A stretch of 64,000 nucleotides of DNA from positions 184,486,716 through 184,550,715 of the forward strand of contig CP136066.1 of assembly GCA_032622095.1 (NCBI GenBank), read 5' to 3'. Source of the stretch: Siphonodentalium dalli. Its lineage: Eukaryota; Mollusca; Scaphopoda; Gadilida; Siphonodentaliidae. Under the pieces are notes generated by a model. It was not told the origin of the DNA. It was given only the letters and a program-made list of their open reading frames with translations, and did no database searches. A program made the position numbers and the translations under genes. Of the stretch, positions 37,398 to 49,892 are shown in pieces. Position 1 is the stretch's first letter; each line of letters opens with the position of its first letter.

Positions 37398-38265
37398 TAT
37401 TCTACAAGTCATTCCGAAGCCACCAACACCTCTTTTATTTCACTCGGTGTTTAAGCTCGATATTTTCAATATTCCAGAAATTAGACACGTCTGCGACTTG
37501 CAGTAAATTTTGAGGGACTTGCTGATTGATTGACAATAATCGAGAGTAAAGTTCACAAATGTTGGCTTGAAAAAATAAATATGCATAGATATCCGATAGA
37601 GTACGGTATTGAAGAAATTTATTTGATTTAAAAACAGAAGTGAACTTGAAAGTATAGTTAAATTCTGAGCTACTACCATGAATACAGGTGAGTTATTATC
37701 AGTGTATTTATTCCCTATCCAATGAATACAAAATTATCCATTTATATACGAATCCAGCATGAGTTCATCTCCATCTGAGGAATGGCTTTTGATTTTACAA
37801 CAAATTGTTTTGATTGGTACTGTGAACAAAATACAAAGAAAGCAGGCATGCAGAACATCTGTATAGCACATGCTCATCTCATGACGAAACACCTATTCCT
37901 GCTAGACATTGTGAATATGTGTATTTCGCCAACCGGAATAGTCTTTGATATCGGTTTTTAATATTGCTACTGTTGAAATAAAAGTCATTGTATGCTGTTG
38001 TGCTTACATGCTTTCTGTTCTTTAACTTGCGATCTAAGAAAGACTATCTGTTTCAATTTGGTTTCTATACGAAGCTTCAATGTTCCTGCTTGTCTCAAGT
38101 GCTTTCAGTGATAAACAATTAAACATCCAAATTTTCTCCCGACAGGGCGCCTGGCATGTGCTTCCCAAATGCGGCCACATTCCCCCAACCCCTAGTGAAA
38201 ACCCTGATAGAGCACTTTCCTGTCGCTGTAAATATGACAAACTTTTGAATGTACAACTGTACATA
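37398..38265. other. No gene seen
   Basis: Unassigned AT-rich DNA. Confidence 0.45.
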
Positions 38266-38635
38266 CCCTGCTGGACAAAACAAGTGCCCACTTAACCGCG
38301 GTGCGGTTAGTGTTGCCACCGCGGCTGAAATGCAACTACACCGCGGCTCTACCGGCTAACTAGTTGGGCCGTGGTGTACTTGCTGTTCGGCCATGGTGGA
38401 GTGCAGCAGTGTACGTTCATTAAACTGAAAAAAGATGATACAAACCAGAAATCTAACCACGGTGTACATACCGTTCGACTGCGGTGTAGTTGCCTTTCGG
38501 TCGCAGTGTACTTGCTGTTCGGCGGTGGTGTGCTTGCCGTTCGGCCGCGATGCTCAACTGCAGTTACAAACTCGGACACCGCGGCCTAACGGCAAATACA
38601 CCAGTGCCAATGGACACTTGTTTTGTCCAGCGGGG
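38266..38635. mobile_element. Short TA-flanked element with diverged 22-bp units
   Basis: The ends CCCTGCTGGACAAAACAAGT and GACACTTGTTTTGTCCAGCG(GGG) are flanked by TA. The interior shares the GATACAAACCAG(G/A)AATCTAAC segment with 37220-37255. Confidence 0.8.
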
Positions 38636-39299
38636 TAATTCACGTCTTGAGAATGAGACCGTTGGCATTCTCAGTCACATTAAAAATGTTCTTTATGACA
38701 AGGTGCGTATCAAAATATGTCCCATATGTTATGTAATGTTGTTACAGATACGTAGGAGCGACAACATTCTTTTCAGACAGGTGATAATTAGCTGCATTAT
38801 GTCGTTAGATTAAACAATCAGTTGGTTCAGCATTTGTGCCCAACCTATTATGCAAGTCATTCAGCATGAAACACTGACCATGTTGGGCCTACTTGAACAA
38901 TGAATTGACAAAGAGCTAGTAAAATTTGACAGAAAAGTGAAAGAATGGAGAAAATGACAAGTATAACAAACTATGAAAGAATGTTTATTTCTCCATATGA
39001 CAATAGCAAAATCACCGTGCGATTATATCAAGTGGAGCTACTTGGAATGAGTCACAATGACACAAGCGTCATTGCCATTGTGAACAAAACCCGGCGCATG
39101 CCGCATGGGAATATTTCTTCCGTCTTTTCGTGCATTGAATTCTGGCATTTCAGTGCTCATTTCCCTACAAAATTGGTTTCTAAAGTACGGAAATAAATAA
39201 CGCGTAATGTACCAATTGGTACATCGTACTCACAAATCATTCGTTTGTCGATATTTTCTACAAATATTCATTCAAAAAATAGCGTGGCTATTCTGGAGT
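38636..39299. other. No gene seen, intergenic upstream of UTP25
   Basis: Unassigned. Short frames only. Confidence 0.45.
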
Positions 39300-39406
39300 A
39301 ATGGCGGCAATTTCAAGCAGGAAGTGACGTAAATTTATTAGAAATTGGGCTAACTCTATTTTGATTGGTTAAAAAAAAAGATCAATAGACAAGCACGTGT
39401 TCGGGA
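39300..39406 (+). promoter_or_regulatory. Probable UTP25 proximal promoter with E-box
   Basis: ATTGG (inverse CCAAT) lies at about 39364-39368. A canonical E-box CACGTG is at 39394-39399, 8 bases before the ATG, and a second lies inside exon 1 at 39432-39437. CACGTG is the Myc/Max site typical of ribosome-biogenesis genes. The transcription start is not visible. Confidence 0.45.
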
Positions 39407-39537
39407 ATGGCACCCAAAAGAAAACATGGAGCACGTGGTGGTGGAAATTTCAAAAGAAAAAGAGGGGGATCGACTTTTTCTCGAAAAGATCAAAGACATT
39501 TGATTGCTTACGGAGAAATTCATCCATCAGAAGAAAA
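39407..39537 (+). CDS. UTP25: UTP25 exon 1 (basic N-terminus)
   Basis: ATG at 39407 is preceded in frame by TAG at 39386-39388, so no upstream extension is possible. The 43 codons encode MAPKRKHGARGGGNFKRKRG and on to GEIHPSEE, a Lys/Arg/Gly-rich likely nuclear/nucleolar targeting segment. The donor is GTAAAA, after two bases of a Lys codon. Confidence 0.9.
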
Positions 39538-39810
39538 GTAAAAATAAAAAATATGGAGTCTAAACGATGTAAAATCAATGTCATTTGCTTCTGTTTCGGT
39601 ATCGAATGAGCAGTCACTGAGTCAGTGAGTCACACTCGCAGTGTTCAGCTGGTCAATGGTGTTTTCTGTCAGGCCTCGAAATTAGGAAACCCTGTCCCAA
39701 CTTGACTCAGATAGCGACAATAATATAATTACGTATACCGATATTCCATAAGTTTAGAAAAGTCTGTAAAGGCAGATTACATATTTATCAACCTACAGTA
39801 CGTACTAGTA

Positions 39811-39951
39811 CAGAAATGCCCAAAGTAATTGACCACTTAACCACAGCAGAATTATGGGTAATTTTTCAGGATTTAGTCGGAAATATGGCTTGTTGCCATT
39901 CATCGGAAAGCTCTCGGCTAAATTACTGGTCAATTACGTTGGGCATTACTG
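39811..39951. mobile_element. Foldback MITE, CAG(T/A)AATGCCC family, UTP25 intron 1
   Basis: TA-flanked ends CAGAAATGCCCAAAGTAATT and AATTACGTTGGGCATTACTG, internally deleted. Confidence 0.75.
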
Positions 39952-40567
39952 TATGATCCATAGAATGTGAATAGCAGGCTGTTGATAGCTTTATTCTGTC
40001 AATCTGTGCCACAATGATCACATAAATATGGACTTCGCAATTGATCAACTCGACCCTGCCTCCATGTATACATTGATATGCATTGAGACTTGGGCAAGTA
40101 CAGAGGTCGATATCGATATCTACATGGTCTACAACGACCTCATGCAGCGCCCAAAAGACATTCAAAATGACAAATAAATGTCCATAAAATGATGTAACAT
40201 TGCATTAAACTCTAAAATTCATATTGAATAAACGTCCACATCTTGCATCTGACGACAATATTAATGCATCCATCTACAATGTACATGAAACGTAAAAAGT
40301 ATGGCCAAATTACACGTCATTTAGACGTCAACTGGCGACATCATTCCAACAAAGAAAATAAGCTGGGAAGGTCATGGCAACTAAACACGTTACTTCAAAG
40401 AACCTTGATCAAGATGTCAAACTTTTTTTCTGACCTGATATGTGAAAATTTCATTATAGGAAGAATGGAGATAGGAAAATCAGGTGACATACATGTAAAT
40501 CATTATGAATTTGTCAAGCTTATGAATATGGTTTCATTTATTACATCATTTTATCCTTTGGTTTTAG

Positions 40568-40631
40568 GGAAACGCGAACAAAGTACACAAGAGTGGAAGA
40601 TGCATCTGATGAAGAAGATGGTAGTGATCAG
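40568..40631 (+). CDS. UTP25: UTP25 exon 2
   Basis: It completes the Lys codon and encodes ETRTKYTRVEDASDEEDGSD, then Gln, starting the acidic region. Acceptor TTTTAG, donor GTACTA (weak). The end is phase 0. Confidence 0.85.
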
Positions 40632-41396
40632 GTACTACACATAAATTAATATGATATTACCATCACCCCACCCCCCATGTTCTCCAAGAGGATTGTAATG
40701 TTCAGGAACCACAAATAGATAGATATAATATTAGCGCAGAAATTGTCAGGTTACTATGAATGGGGCAGCTGGTTCAAATGGTTAATTTGGGTCAATAACC
40801 AGTCTAATGTGCAAAATTGGCAACAACTGCTGACAACTGTCTAAGTTTCTGCTTCATGAAGATAAAAGGGCATTTTCATCTCAAAGTTTATATAATTTCT
40901 TCAATAAGGACACTTGAACAAAATAGTTTGTTTCTCTGGGATAATTTTTTTCAAAGTGATGAGGGAGGCAGATATTTATATTTATTATAATTGCAAATTA
41001 TTTTTGTGGGGAGGCAGGTTTATATTTATATAAAATATTTATTTGAGCTAATTAAATATGGGCAGTATACCACATCAGGACTGATGAAGGTGATGTCCAT
41101 TTATGTCACATTTATCCTTAATGTCAAATCCACAGATTTGTCTGTATACAATATGACTTATGAAGACATATTTGGGAACTACATGTACATCTGTAAAATT
41201 TGAACTAACCCCAGTCTCTAAATGGCATCAAACTTATTCAACAGGGCTGGTGTTTTTGTACAATATACATGTACATGTATTGCTATATATTAACTTTACT
41301 TGTTAAATGGTGATTTATTTTTATAGAAATGTGTGTTGTCAACTTTTGCCATGAAGACTTCTGTCAGGTGGATAGGGATGAGCAGTATTTATTTAT

Positions 41397-42260
41397 TGTC
41401 CCCCGACGTTTCCGTCCGAGGACTTTAGAAATGACCCTCGTCCGTCTGTGCGTCCGTCCGTGCGTCCGAGATTAGGTACCTTCATGGTGTAATCAACTCC
41501 TCCTACAGTTTTAAACGTAGAGATTTGAAACTCTGGGATATTGTTCATAACATGTTGGTGATTTGCAACATCTATATAGCTAATCATAAATATCATTTTT
41601 TCCATATTTTTGGGGGGGGGGTTTCGACTTAGAAAATTTGGAACATTTTTGCCTTTTGGATGAGATTGGGTACCTTCATGGTGTAATCAACTCCTCCTAC
41701 AGTTTTAAACGTAGAGATTTGAAACTCTGGGATATTGTTCCTAACATGTTGGTGATTTGCAACATCTATATAGCTAATCAAAAATATAATGTTTTCCATA
41801 TTTTTGGGGGGGTTTTCGACTTAGAAAATTTGGAAATTTTTTGCCTTTTGGATGAGATTGGGTACCTTCATGGTGTAATCAACTCCCCCTACAGTTTTAA
41901 ATGTAGAAATTTGAAACTCTGGGATATTGTTCCTAACATGTTGGTGATTTGCAACATCTATATAGCTAATAAAAAATATCATTTTTTCCATATTTTCGGG
42001 GTTTTTTTCGACTTAGAAAATTTTGAACATTTTTGCCTTTTGGATGAGATTGGGTACCTTCATGGTGTAATCAACTCCTCCTACAGTTTTAAATGTAGAG
42101 ATTTGAAACTCTGGGATATTGTTCCTAACATGTTGGTGATTTGCAACATCTATATAGCTAATAAATGGAGTTATTAACCCTTTTCGACTTAGAAAATTTC
42201 AACATTTTTTTTAAATTTCTTTAACAAAGCGGCATCAACTTGCCATGTTGTTGGGGGACA
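41397..42260. mobile_element. TGTCCCCC-ended element with four 192-bp tandem units, UTP25 intron 2
   Basis: Begins TGTCCCCCGACGTTTCCGTC and ends TTGTTGGGGGACA. Units with TACCTTCATGGTGTAATCAA start at 41477, 41671, 41863 and 42055 (spacing 194, 192, 192). Because 192 is a multiple of three, a 179-residue open frame persists across three units; I regard it as satellite, not a gene. Confidence 0.8.
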
Positions 42261-42659
42261 CTGTGGTCTGCTGACCTTTTATTTAATTTATATCTATGGC
42301 AGATAAAAAAATATGTTTGAGGAGCAGGTATTTTAGGGACGAGTGTTTCTTTGACATTCTATATTCTATATCTGGTCTCAGTGACACTGATTGGAAATGC
42401 TATTTACATGTACCGGTAGCTGTAATACATCTGTGAGACTGTGACTCTCATGTCTGTTTATTATGTATGCACTCAATGTTTCTTATAGAATAGACCTGGT
42501 TTCTGGTAAAAACTGCAAAAATCTGAAAACATAGTAACCTGGCCCCTCCAGAGGCCCCAGTGTTATTAATAACAGCCCCATCTCTCCAATAGGATGGGAC
42601 TGGGAGTGAGCACAAATTAAACACATCTTGAGTACCTTCAATTCTGCATATAGTGGGTC

Positions 42660-42995
42660 TGTCATTTGCAGAATGAGGCCCCCAGAGGGTGAATATAGTG
42701 ATGCTATCACACACGGTGGGCTAGCATCACTAAATTCACCCTCTGAGAACCTCAGAATAACCTCATTCTGCTTAGGCCTCAAATGCTAAGGGATACCATG
42801 GATCAGATTGAAGTTCCCCAGATGAAGTTGCTGATGTTCAACCATTAGTCAGTAGTCACCTCGACATGCATTTTAACTTTTGCACTTTTATGGGATATAG
42901 AAACTTCCCAGAAGTGTAAAAAGTAACTAAAAACAATGTTGAGACTATAATACTTCCCAGAAGATGAGGCCTATTAAAGCAGAATGAGGTCCCCC
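42660..42995. repeat. Dumbbell repeat, UTP25 intron 2
   Basis: A palindrome at about 42668-42775 and the truncated second end near 42975. Confidence 0.65.
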
Positions 42996-43210
42996 ATAAA
43001 ATGTTTGTCAATGCAGCCTTTTAATCTACATTTTATCAAGAAAGAAAAGCAGCATTGAACAGAACATATGTGAAATACTAACCTTTCCCTTTATTATTTT
43101 GAGGAACATTCCTATTAAAATTTCAATTTTAAATGCACATCAACCTTAATATCATTATTGTGGTTCACTTTGATCAAAGTTTGATGTTCATTTCATTTAA
43201 AATTAATCAG

Positions 43211-43304
43211 AAAGAAGAACAGAGTAGTGATGTAGCAGATGAAGATTCTTACCAGCAGCTGCTATCGTCCATTAAACCTGCAGAAGACTCCAGAAGTGAA
43301 TCGG
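43211..43304 (+). CDS. UTP25: UTP25 exon 3 (YxxLLxxIK motif)
   Basis: The exon starts in phase 0 after AATCAG and encodes KEEQSSDVADEDSYQQLLSS, then IKPAEDSRSES. The YQQLLSSIK block matches the conserved hydrophobic motif that follows the first acidic stretch in UTP25. Donor GTGAAA. Confidence 0.88.
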
Positions 43305-44294
43305 GTGAAAACTATGGAATGACTCAAATTTCAATCCTTAAATGACTGATCAGTGTGCTTTATATCCCTTCCTTTCCTGGTTGTTACTTGTTAGAATATA
43401 ATGTTCCACATGTTAATTAGCCACAGGAGTATAAAGACCTTATTCTGACCCACTGACTGTGGTTATATATAGTCTAGCATTGGCTAATTGTAATAGGATT
43501 ATAAATCTGTGCTTGTGTTGCATAATACTACATTTATATCTCTTGTGTAGGTGTTAATTGAATGTCCCCCCTTCAGGACTTTTCTCACATCTCCTAATAA
43601 ATTAATATGGAGAGATGACTTCTGGCCTGGAGGCTGGCCACCGTGGTGGTGTGACATCTCTTGCTTTTCATGTTAAAATTTAACAACTATATAATTGCAG
43701 GTTATGTAAAAGGAATTATGAATTAAGAGGTGTCAAAAAGACTCAATAAGCGACACTCTCAAACAATTTACTCACAACATGCAAATTGTAACCTGGATTA
43801 GTGGTTCTCATATGTGGCCAATGCAACTGACAATGTACTTGTTGATGTTTAACAAAATATAAATGATGAATGTGGGTCATATACATTAATGTTAATGCAT
43901 TTGTTGGACGCAATTAGTGATAACTGCAAGAAACATTTGATTGAGTGTGTTAGTCTGAAATATAAACATTTTTTTCAGTAAATGCTAGCTCATCAAGTTT
44001 TACCCAACAGATAAATGTACATGTATGCTATGTTGTTATTTCTAGCCAGTTTATCGTGTTCGAGCTTACCCCCTTTAGTTGTAATCCTAAGTGTCCTCGG
44101 AATTATGATATTTGTGTTTGATTGGTATACAAAAAAAAATAATAGAATTCTGATTAATCCAGCCTTGGATATAATAATTGTTTTGATTTATTTAAAAAAA
44201 AAATCACCAACCCTGCCTCAGATGTTATTTTTCTATCTGATTGTTGGTTTCTTTAATCTGTGTCTGCATAATCTTTTTCATACATGTACATGTA

Positions 44295-44442
44295 CAGCAA
44301 TGCCCTAAATAATTGATTCCTTAACCACAGCAGAATTATGGGTAATTTTTCAGGTTTTAGTCGGAAATATTTCCGACTAAATCCTGAGAAATTACCCATA
44401 ATTCTGCTGTGATTAAGGAGTCCATTATTTAGGACACTACTG
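44295..44442. mobile_element. Foldback MITE, UTP25 intron 3
   Basis: TA-flanked CAGCAATGCCCTAAATAATT and inverse right end. Arms meet almost without a loop. Confidence 0.8.
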
Positions 44443-44471
44443 TAACTTAACTTTCATGTTCTTTTGCACAG

Positions 44472-44543
44472 ATTCAGAATCAGAATCAGAAAATTCAGAA
44501 GAAGTTGATGCTGAGGATGGCAGCTCTGAGTCGACTGGAGAAG
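44472..44543 (+). CDS. UTP25: UTP25 exon 4 (acidic)
   Basis: The exon encodes DSESESENSEEVDAEDGSSE then STGE. Acceptor TTGCACAG, donor GTATTT; phase 1 on both sides, compatible with exons 3 and 5. Confidence 0.85.
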
Positions 44544-45196
44544 GTATTTACAACATTTATAATCTAATCCTGAAATCCCATTCTTGGGGGAGAGAGCTGT
44601 GAGCAGGTACACAGCATACATTTTTAACCCTCTCATAACTGAATACAATGTACTTGATAATTTGATTCCCAATAAATATGGAAGTAACAGCCATTGTGAT
44701 GACCCCTCCTATTGTGCCTGCCGCATGACGATTACCATTTTTACTCAAGCAACAACCCAATTATTGAAAACCAACCACTGTCATCATCTCACGACTTCAT
44801 CTGTCCCCCTCTTGTCTTCTAATTTATCATTTTCCCTCTCTCTCTCTTTTTCTCTATCTTTTCTCTCTCTGCCTCCTGCTATCCCTAACACTAGCTTCTT
44901 CCTATTTTTCCATCCTTAACTCAAATTCAGTTATATATCTCCATTTCTCCTAAAACCATTATTCCAACCCTTCCCGTCTGAACTATTCCCCCCTCACTTA
45001 TTGGGGACGGGGCATGTAGCCAAAGAGGAGAAGACTTAATATAAGCCATCGGGCTTGTTGTCTGATCCTGGTTTCCATACATTAACACTTCTATTTTGCA
45101 TATATGTGTCATCAGTATATTATGTTATTTGTTTGGATTTGATAATAAAAATATGTTTACACTAATTTTGATGTATGTTCAGTTTATTTACATGTT

Positions 45197-45409
45197 CAGT
45201 AATGTCCTAAATAATCGACCCCTTAACCACAGTAGAATTATGGGTAATTTTTCAGGATTTAATTGGAAATATGGCTTATTGCCATTCATCGGAAAGCTCT
45301 CATTGAGAGCTTTCCGATGAATGACAACAAGCCATATTTCCTACTAAATCCTGAAAAATTACCCATAATTCTGCTGTGGTTAAGGAGATGATTATTTTGG
45401 GCATTACAG
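45197..45409. mobile_element. Foldback MITE, near full length, UTP25 intron 4
   Basis: CAGTAATGTCCTAAATAATC to GGGCATTACAG. The arms are near complete with the centre at GAAAGCTCTCATTGAGAGCTTTC. Confidence 0.85.
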
Positions 45410-46338
45410 TAGCTAATATCTTAAATTTCCTGCGAATAAATTGCTATCCTTTGGGTTTTTACCCATAACTGAATGGGAGAATCCATTCATGAGGAGTTAA
45501 TATTTAAGCTTCAACTTGAAACGGATGTGGCTCATTGGAACTCCAAAATTATGTATATATAATTTGTTAATAGGTATCTCAAATGATAACTATGTGGAAG
45601 ATTTCTGAACAAACTTGCCAAAATAGCCCTGAAAATAGGTGTTTTGTTTCTTATATTTTTCTATAAATTTGAGATGGTTTCGTATTGCTGGTTAAAATGT
45701 TTTAATTGGCAGTCGCAAAAATATTACACCTGTAGACCATAGAAAATCAAGAGATGTCATTGCTGTGAAACTTTTATGGTACAACATAATTTTAATGATT
45801 AAAGACATATTATGTACTTATATCATTGAATAAAACTGATCAGTTAGTATCCAAACACTATCCCCATTGGAAGAATGTACCAATGAACTAAGATTGTCGA
45901 AAGTTCCAACCACATCGACTATAACATTTCAGAGAACACAACGTTTGAACTATACACATATGTAAATATTTACTACTTTATTCAGCCTTATTTGGCATAA
46001 ACATTACAGCAATGATTGCACCAATAATAGTCACTTTGTATAATTTGTTTATAACTATGAAGCTGTTTTCTGACTGTTTTTGATATCAAATATATAAAAA
46101 TAACTGATTTTGACATAAGTATGTCTTATTACATTGGGAACACCTGAGCAGAGTGCTTCACATCACTTTAAATTGAAGAGTAAGATGCGCGTGAAGTTAA
46201 AATATTTTCAAGTTATATATAATGCAATATAAGTTTTCCAGAGAGTTGTGCATTATTCAGTTTCCATTTCCAGAATTTCATTGAATACAATGCAGCAATG
46301 GCTCGGGAACTGATTATTGTGTTTGATGTTTCATTTTT

Positions 46339-47954
46339 AGCTCAACTTTACTTTGTAAAGTTTGAGCTATTGCCATGGCTTTGTCGTCCGTCGTCCGTGT
46401 GTGCGTGTGTACGTAAGGCGTCAACAATGCAGTCTACAGGTCGTACCTTTGGTCGGATCATTATGAAATTTGTCATAGCTGTTGACATCAACATTTAGAC
46501 CAGAATGATTAATTTTGGGGTCATTCGGTAAAAAAACATGGCCGCCAGTGGCCATCTTGCATTTCAAAATTCAATCCATTAGCACAGGCTACAGGGCGTA
46601 CTGTTTGTCTGATCGTCATGAAATTAGTCATGGATGTTAATATTGACATGTAGATGGGAACGAGTAATTTTGGGGTCATTCGGCCCAAAAACATGGTCGC
46701 CAGCAGCCATCTTGGATTTTACTCTTTGTATGACTAAATTCTTTAGCACGGGCTACAGGTCGTACTTTTAGTCTGATCATCATAAAATTTGTCATGAATG
46801 TTAATAATGACATGTAGATGGGAACGAGTCATTTTGGGGTCATTCGGCCAAAAAACATGGCCGCCAGCAGGCATCTTTGATTTCACTCTTTGTTTGACTA
46901 AATCCTTTAGCACGGGCTACAGGTCGTACCTTTAGTCCGATCATCATAAAATTTGTCATGGCTTTGAAATTGGAATGTAGATGGGAACGAGTCATTTTGG
47001 GGTCATTCGGACAAAAAACATGGCCGCCAGTGGCCATCTTGGATTTCAAAATTCAATCCATTAGCACGGGCCACAGGTCGTACTGTTCGTCTGAACATCA
47101 TCAAATTTGTCATGGATGCTAATATTGACATGTAGATGGGAACGAGTCATTTTGGGGTCATTTGGCCAAAAAACATGGCCGCCAGCAGCCATCTTGGATT
47201 TTACTCTTTGTATGACTAAATCCTTTAGCACGGGCTACAGGCCGTACTTTTAGTCTGATCATCATAAAATTTGTCATGGCTGTTGAAATTGGAATGTAGA
47301 TGGGAACGAGTCATGTTGGGGTCATTCGGACGAAAAACATGGCCGCCAGTGGCCATCTTGGATTTCAAAATTTAATCCATTAGCACGGGCCACAGGTCGT
47401 ACTGTTCGTCTGATCATTATAAAATTTGTCATGGATGTTAACAATGACATGTAGATGGGAACGAGTAATTTTGGGGTCATTTGGCCAAAATACATGGCCG
47501 CCAGCAGCCATCTTGGATTTTACTCTTTGTATGACTAAATTCTTTAGCATGGGCTACAAGTCGTACCTTTAGTCTGATCGTCATAAAATTTGTCATGGAT
47601 GTTAACGATGACATGTAGATGGGAACGACTCATTTTGGGGTCCTTCGGCCGAAAACATGGCCGCCAGCAGCCATCTTGGATTTTACTCTTTGTATGACTA
47701 AATTCTTTAGCACAGGCTACATGTCGTACCTTTAGTCTGATCATCATAAATTTTGTCATGAATGTTAATAATGACATGTAGATGGGATACAATCATTTTG
47801 GGGTCATTCGGCCGAAAACATGGCCACCAGCAGCCATCTTGGATTTTACTTTTCTCTTCATGTCTATAAACTAGTATTGGACATTCAACTTTCCACATTC
47901 CTAATCACTCCATTGACTGTAATACATTAAATTATTCCCTTTCCAAGTTGAGCT
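46339..47954. mobile_element. AGCTCAACTT-ended element carrying about nine satellite units, UTP25 intron 4
   Basis: Starts AGCTCAACTTTACTTTGTAA and ends CCAAGTTGAGCT. The interior is a tandem array with a unit of about 160 bp containing GTAGATGGGAACGAGTCATT and GCCATCTTGGATTT. Units alternate between a 'GTGGCC...TTCAAAATT' and an 'AGCAGCC...TTTTACTC' form, so there is a higher-order pattern. Related fragments lie at 11941, 22600, 57499 and 60985. Confidence 0.8.
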
Positions 47955-48809
47955 ACAGTGTCATTGACACTTTCATTTATAACTTTAGTGCGTCTTACTG
48001 AGACATACTGTTCATAGAGAGGTATTTCAGGTATATATCAATCTATTTTGATACTGGGAAATTTCAAAAGCGAATATTTAATATGTGGTGTATTTTGGAG
48101 CGCAGAAATTTGCCAAGGCTAAACAAAATTGCCCAGGCCAGAATTTTTTTCTCAGCTAAAAAGCCTAGGATCCACATAGTTCTATGTTCTATATATTAAG
48201 TTTGCAATTGGAACTTGGTCCATTATCATGACAGACTTTGGCTTATGTCTGGCTTTTATTGCTCAAGATAGTTCTCAGTAGTCCTTGGCATTCAACAATG
48301 ACATTTTGCTGTCTGCAGACTACTACATTGCAACACTAAGACAATGTCTGCAGCAATTTATTAAAATTTTATAAGAAACATTCGTAAGTTCTGATATATG
48401 CCTCAGCTAAAAAAAATAGTCAACAAAATGTCTTTGTTAGGGCTCAGCCAATAAATAAACTATTACAGGTTGGTAAATAAGCAAACGATCGTTTCATGGA
48501 ATAACGAAATGCTGTTTATTGTTACTTGCTGCTGTGAAAATACATTATGACCCATATTTTTCTTTCTGAAGAGATAATTTCTATCACATGATTCTTCACC
48601 TATACATGTATAATTTAGTCATAAGCTCTCAATCCACGGAGTTCTTTAAAACATTGGTTGTCACACATTTACTGTAGCCCTAAAGGTTATTTTTCGATAA
48701 CCTGTTACCTTAGTTTCTTGATTACTTTGTACAGAAATGGCAGCAGTATCGAGTGATATCATATCTGACTATGCCTATATATCGTGTGTCTAAAAATGTA
48801 CGTGAAAAC

Positions 48810-49892
48810 TAGGCTTGCCACGATTATTCGATTAATCGACTAACCTTCGGCAGGTGTGGTAGTCGACGGTTATTTACATTCGTCAACTAATCGCCAAAAC
48901 TGGGGGGGGGGTATGGTTGTGTATTTAAGCAGTACTATGCGCAAATACCATGCCTGGAAGTAAAAGTTAACAGCTTCCTTTGATAACGCAGCCGACGTTT
49001 GGCGGTCATATTCAAAGAGTTCGGTGTGCCTTTGATGTCTTGTTACAGGCTTGCCATTGTTCATATATTATATTTAACTGTAAACGTATCTTCCTATGGA
49101 TCTGTAATTAGCGATCATCATATCCAAAATGGACGAAATGCAGGGGACTGCATCTATATTTCTTTTTTTCAAATTTCTTACTGTAAAACGTTCACCATTA
49201 TTGGTAATAATTGACAAAGTCACAAAGTTCGCGGGACATGAATGTTCAGTGTTACTAGACAGTTAATCAATAACAAGTTGGTGTCATCACTTATTAGTGC
49301 TACATACATTACATTCTCCAACTTGGTAACGTATATACCCCCACCCCACTGCACGATGCGTTGCGCGCACTTTGAATAACAAAACTAAAAGTACAGCAAC
49401 AGGCAGCGCGCACACACACCGAAACCCGCGAAATAAAAATTAAGTGCCATAATATGTCAGGTGATGCAATCGGTACATAATGGAATTTTCTGCAAAACTA
49501 ACTATAGTCAGTTTTCAATAAGTATGCGACAATTCCGCATGCATTCATTTGGCACCATGACCGCGATGCATGTTCACAGGGAACATTGATTGACTGGACA
49601 GATATGTTTTAAATTTCTCGTCCGCGGGAATAGCGATGAAGAGGGCGTTTACCTGCCGCGTAAAGTTGAGTTTAGGTGGCCATTGACGGGTGGGAGCCTC
49701 AGAATGACAAGCCTGCTGACTGACAGTTTATAACTGTGTTCAGACTGGATGTAATGTAGTCATTGTAATTCGATTTGATCACGTCTTTACCTGGGTTCAA
49801 TATAGGCCACATATATAAACGATTAATCGACTAACCATCGACTATAGCGGTCGATTAGTCGATTATGAAAACTCATAGTCGTGGCAACCCTA
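48810..49892. mobile_element. hAT-type element, 1.08 kb, UTP25 intron 4
   Basis: TAGGCTTGCCACGATTATTC and GTCGTGGCAACCCTA ends with the perfect 8-bp duplication GTGAAAAC (48802-48809, 49893-49900). Confidence 0.9.

Noticed and set aside
41638-42177. 179-residue frame as a gene
   Set aside because: It spans tandem satellite units with a period of 192 bases, has no domain and no start or promoter context.
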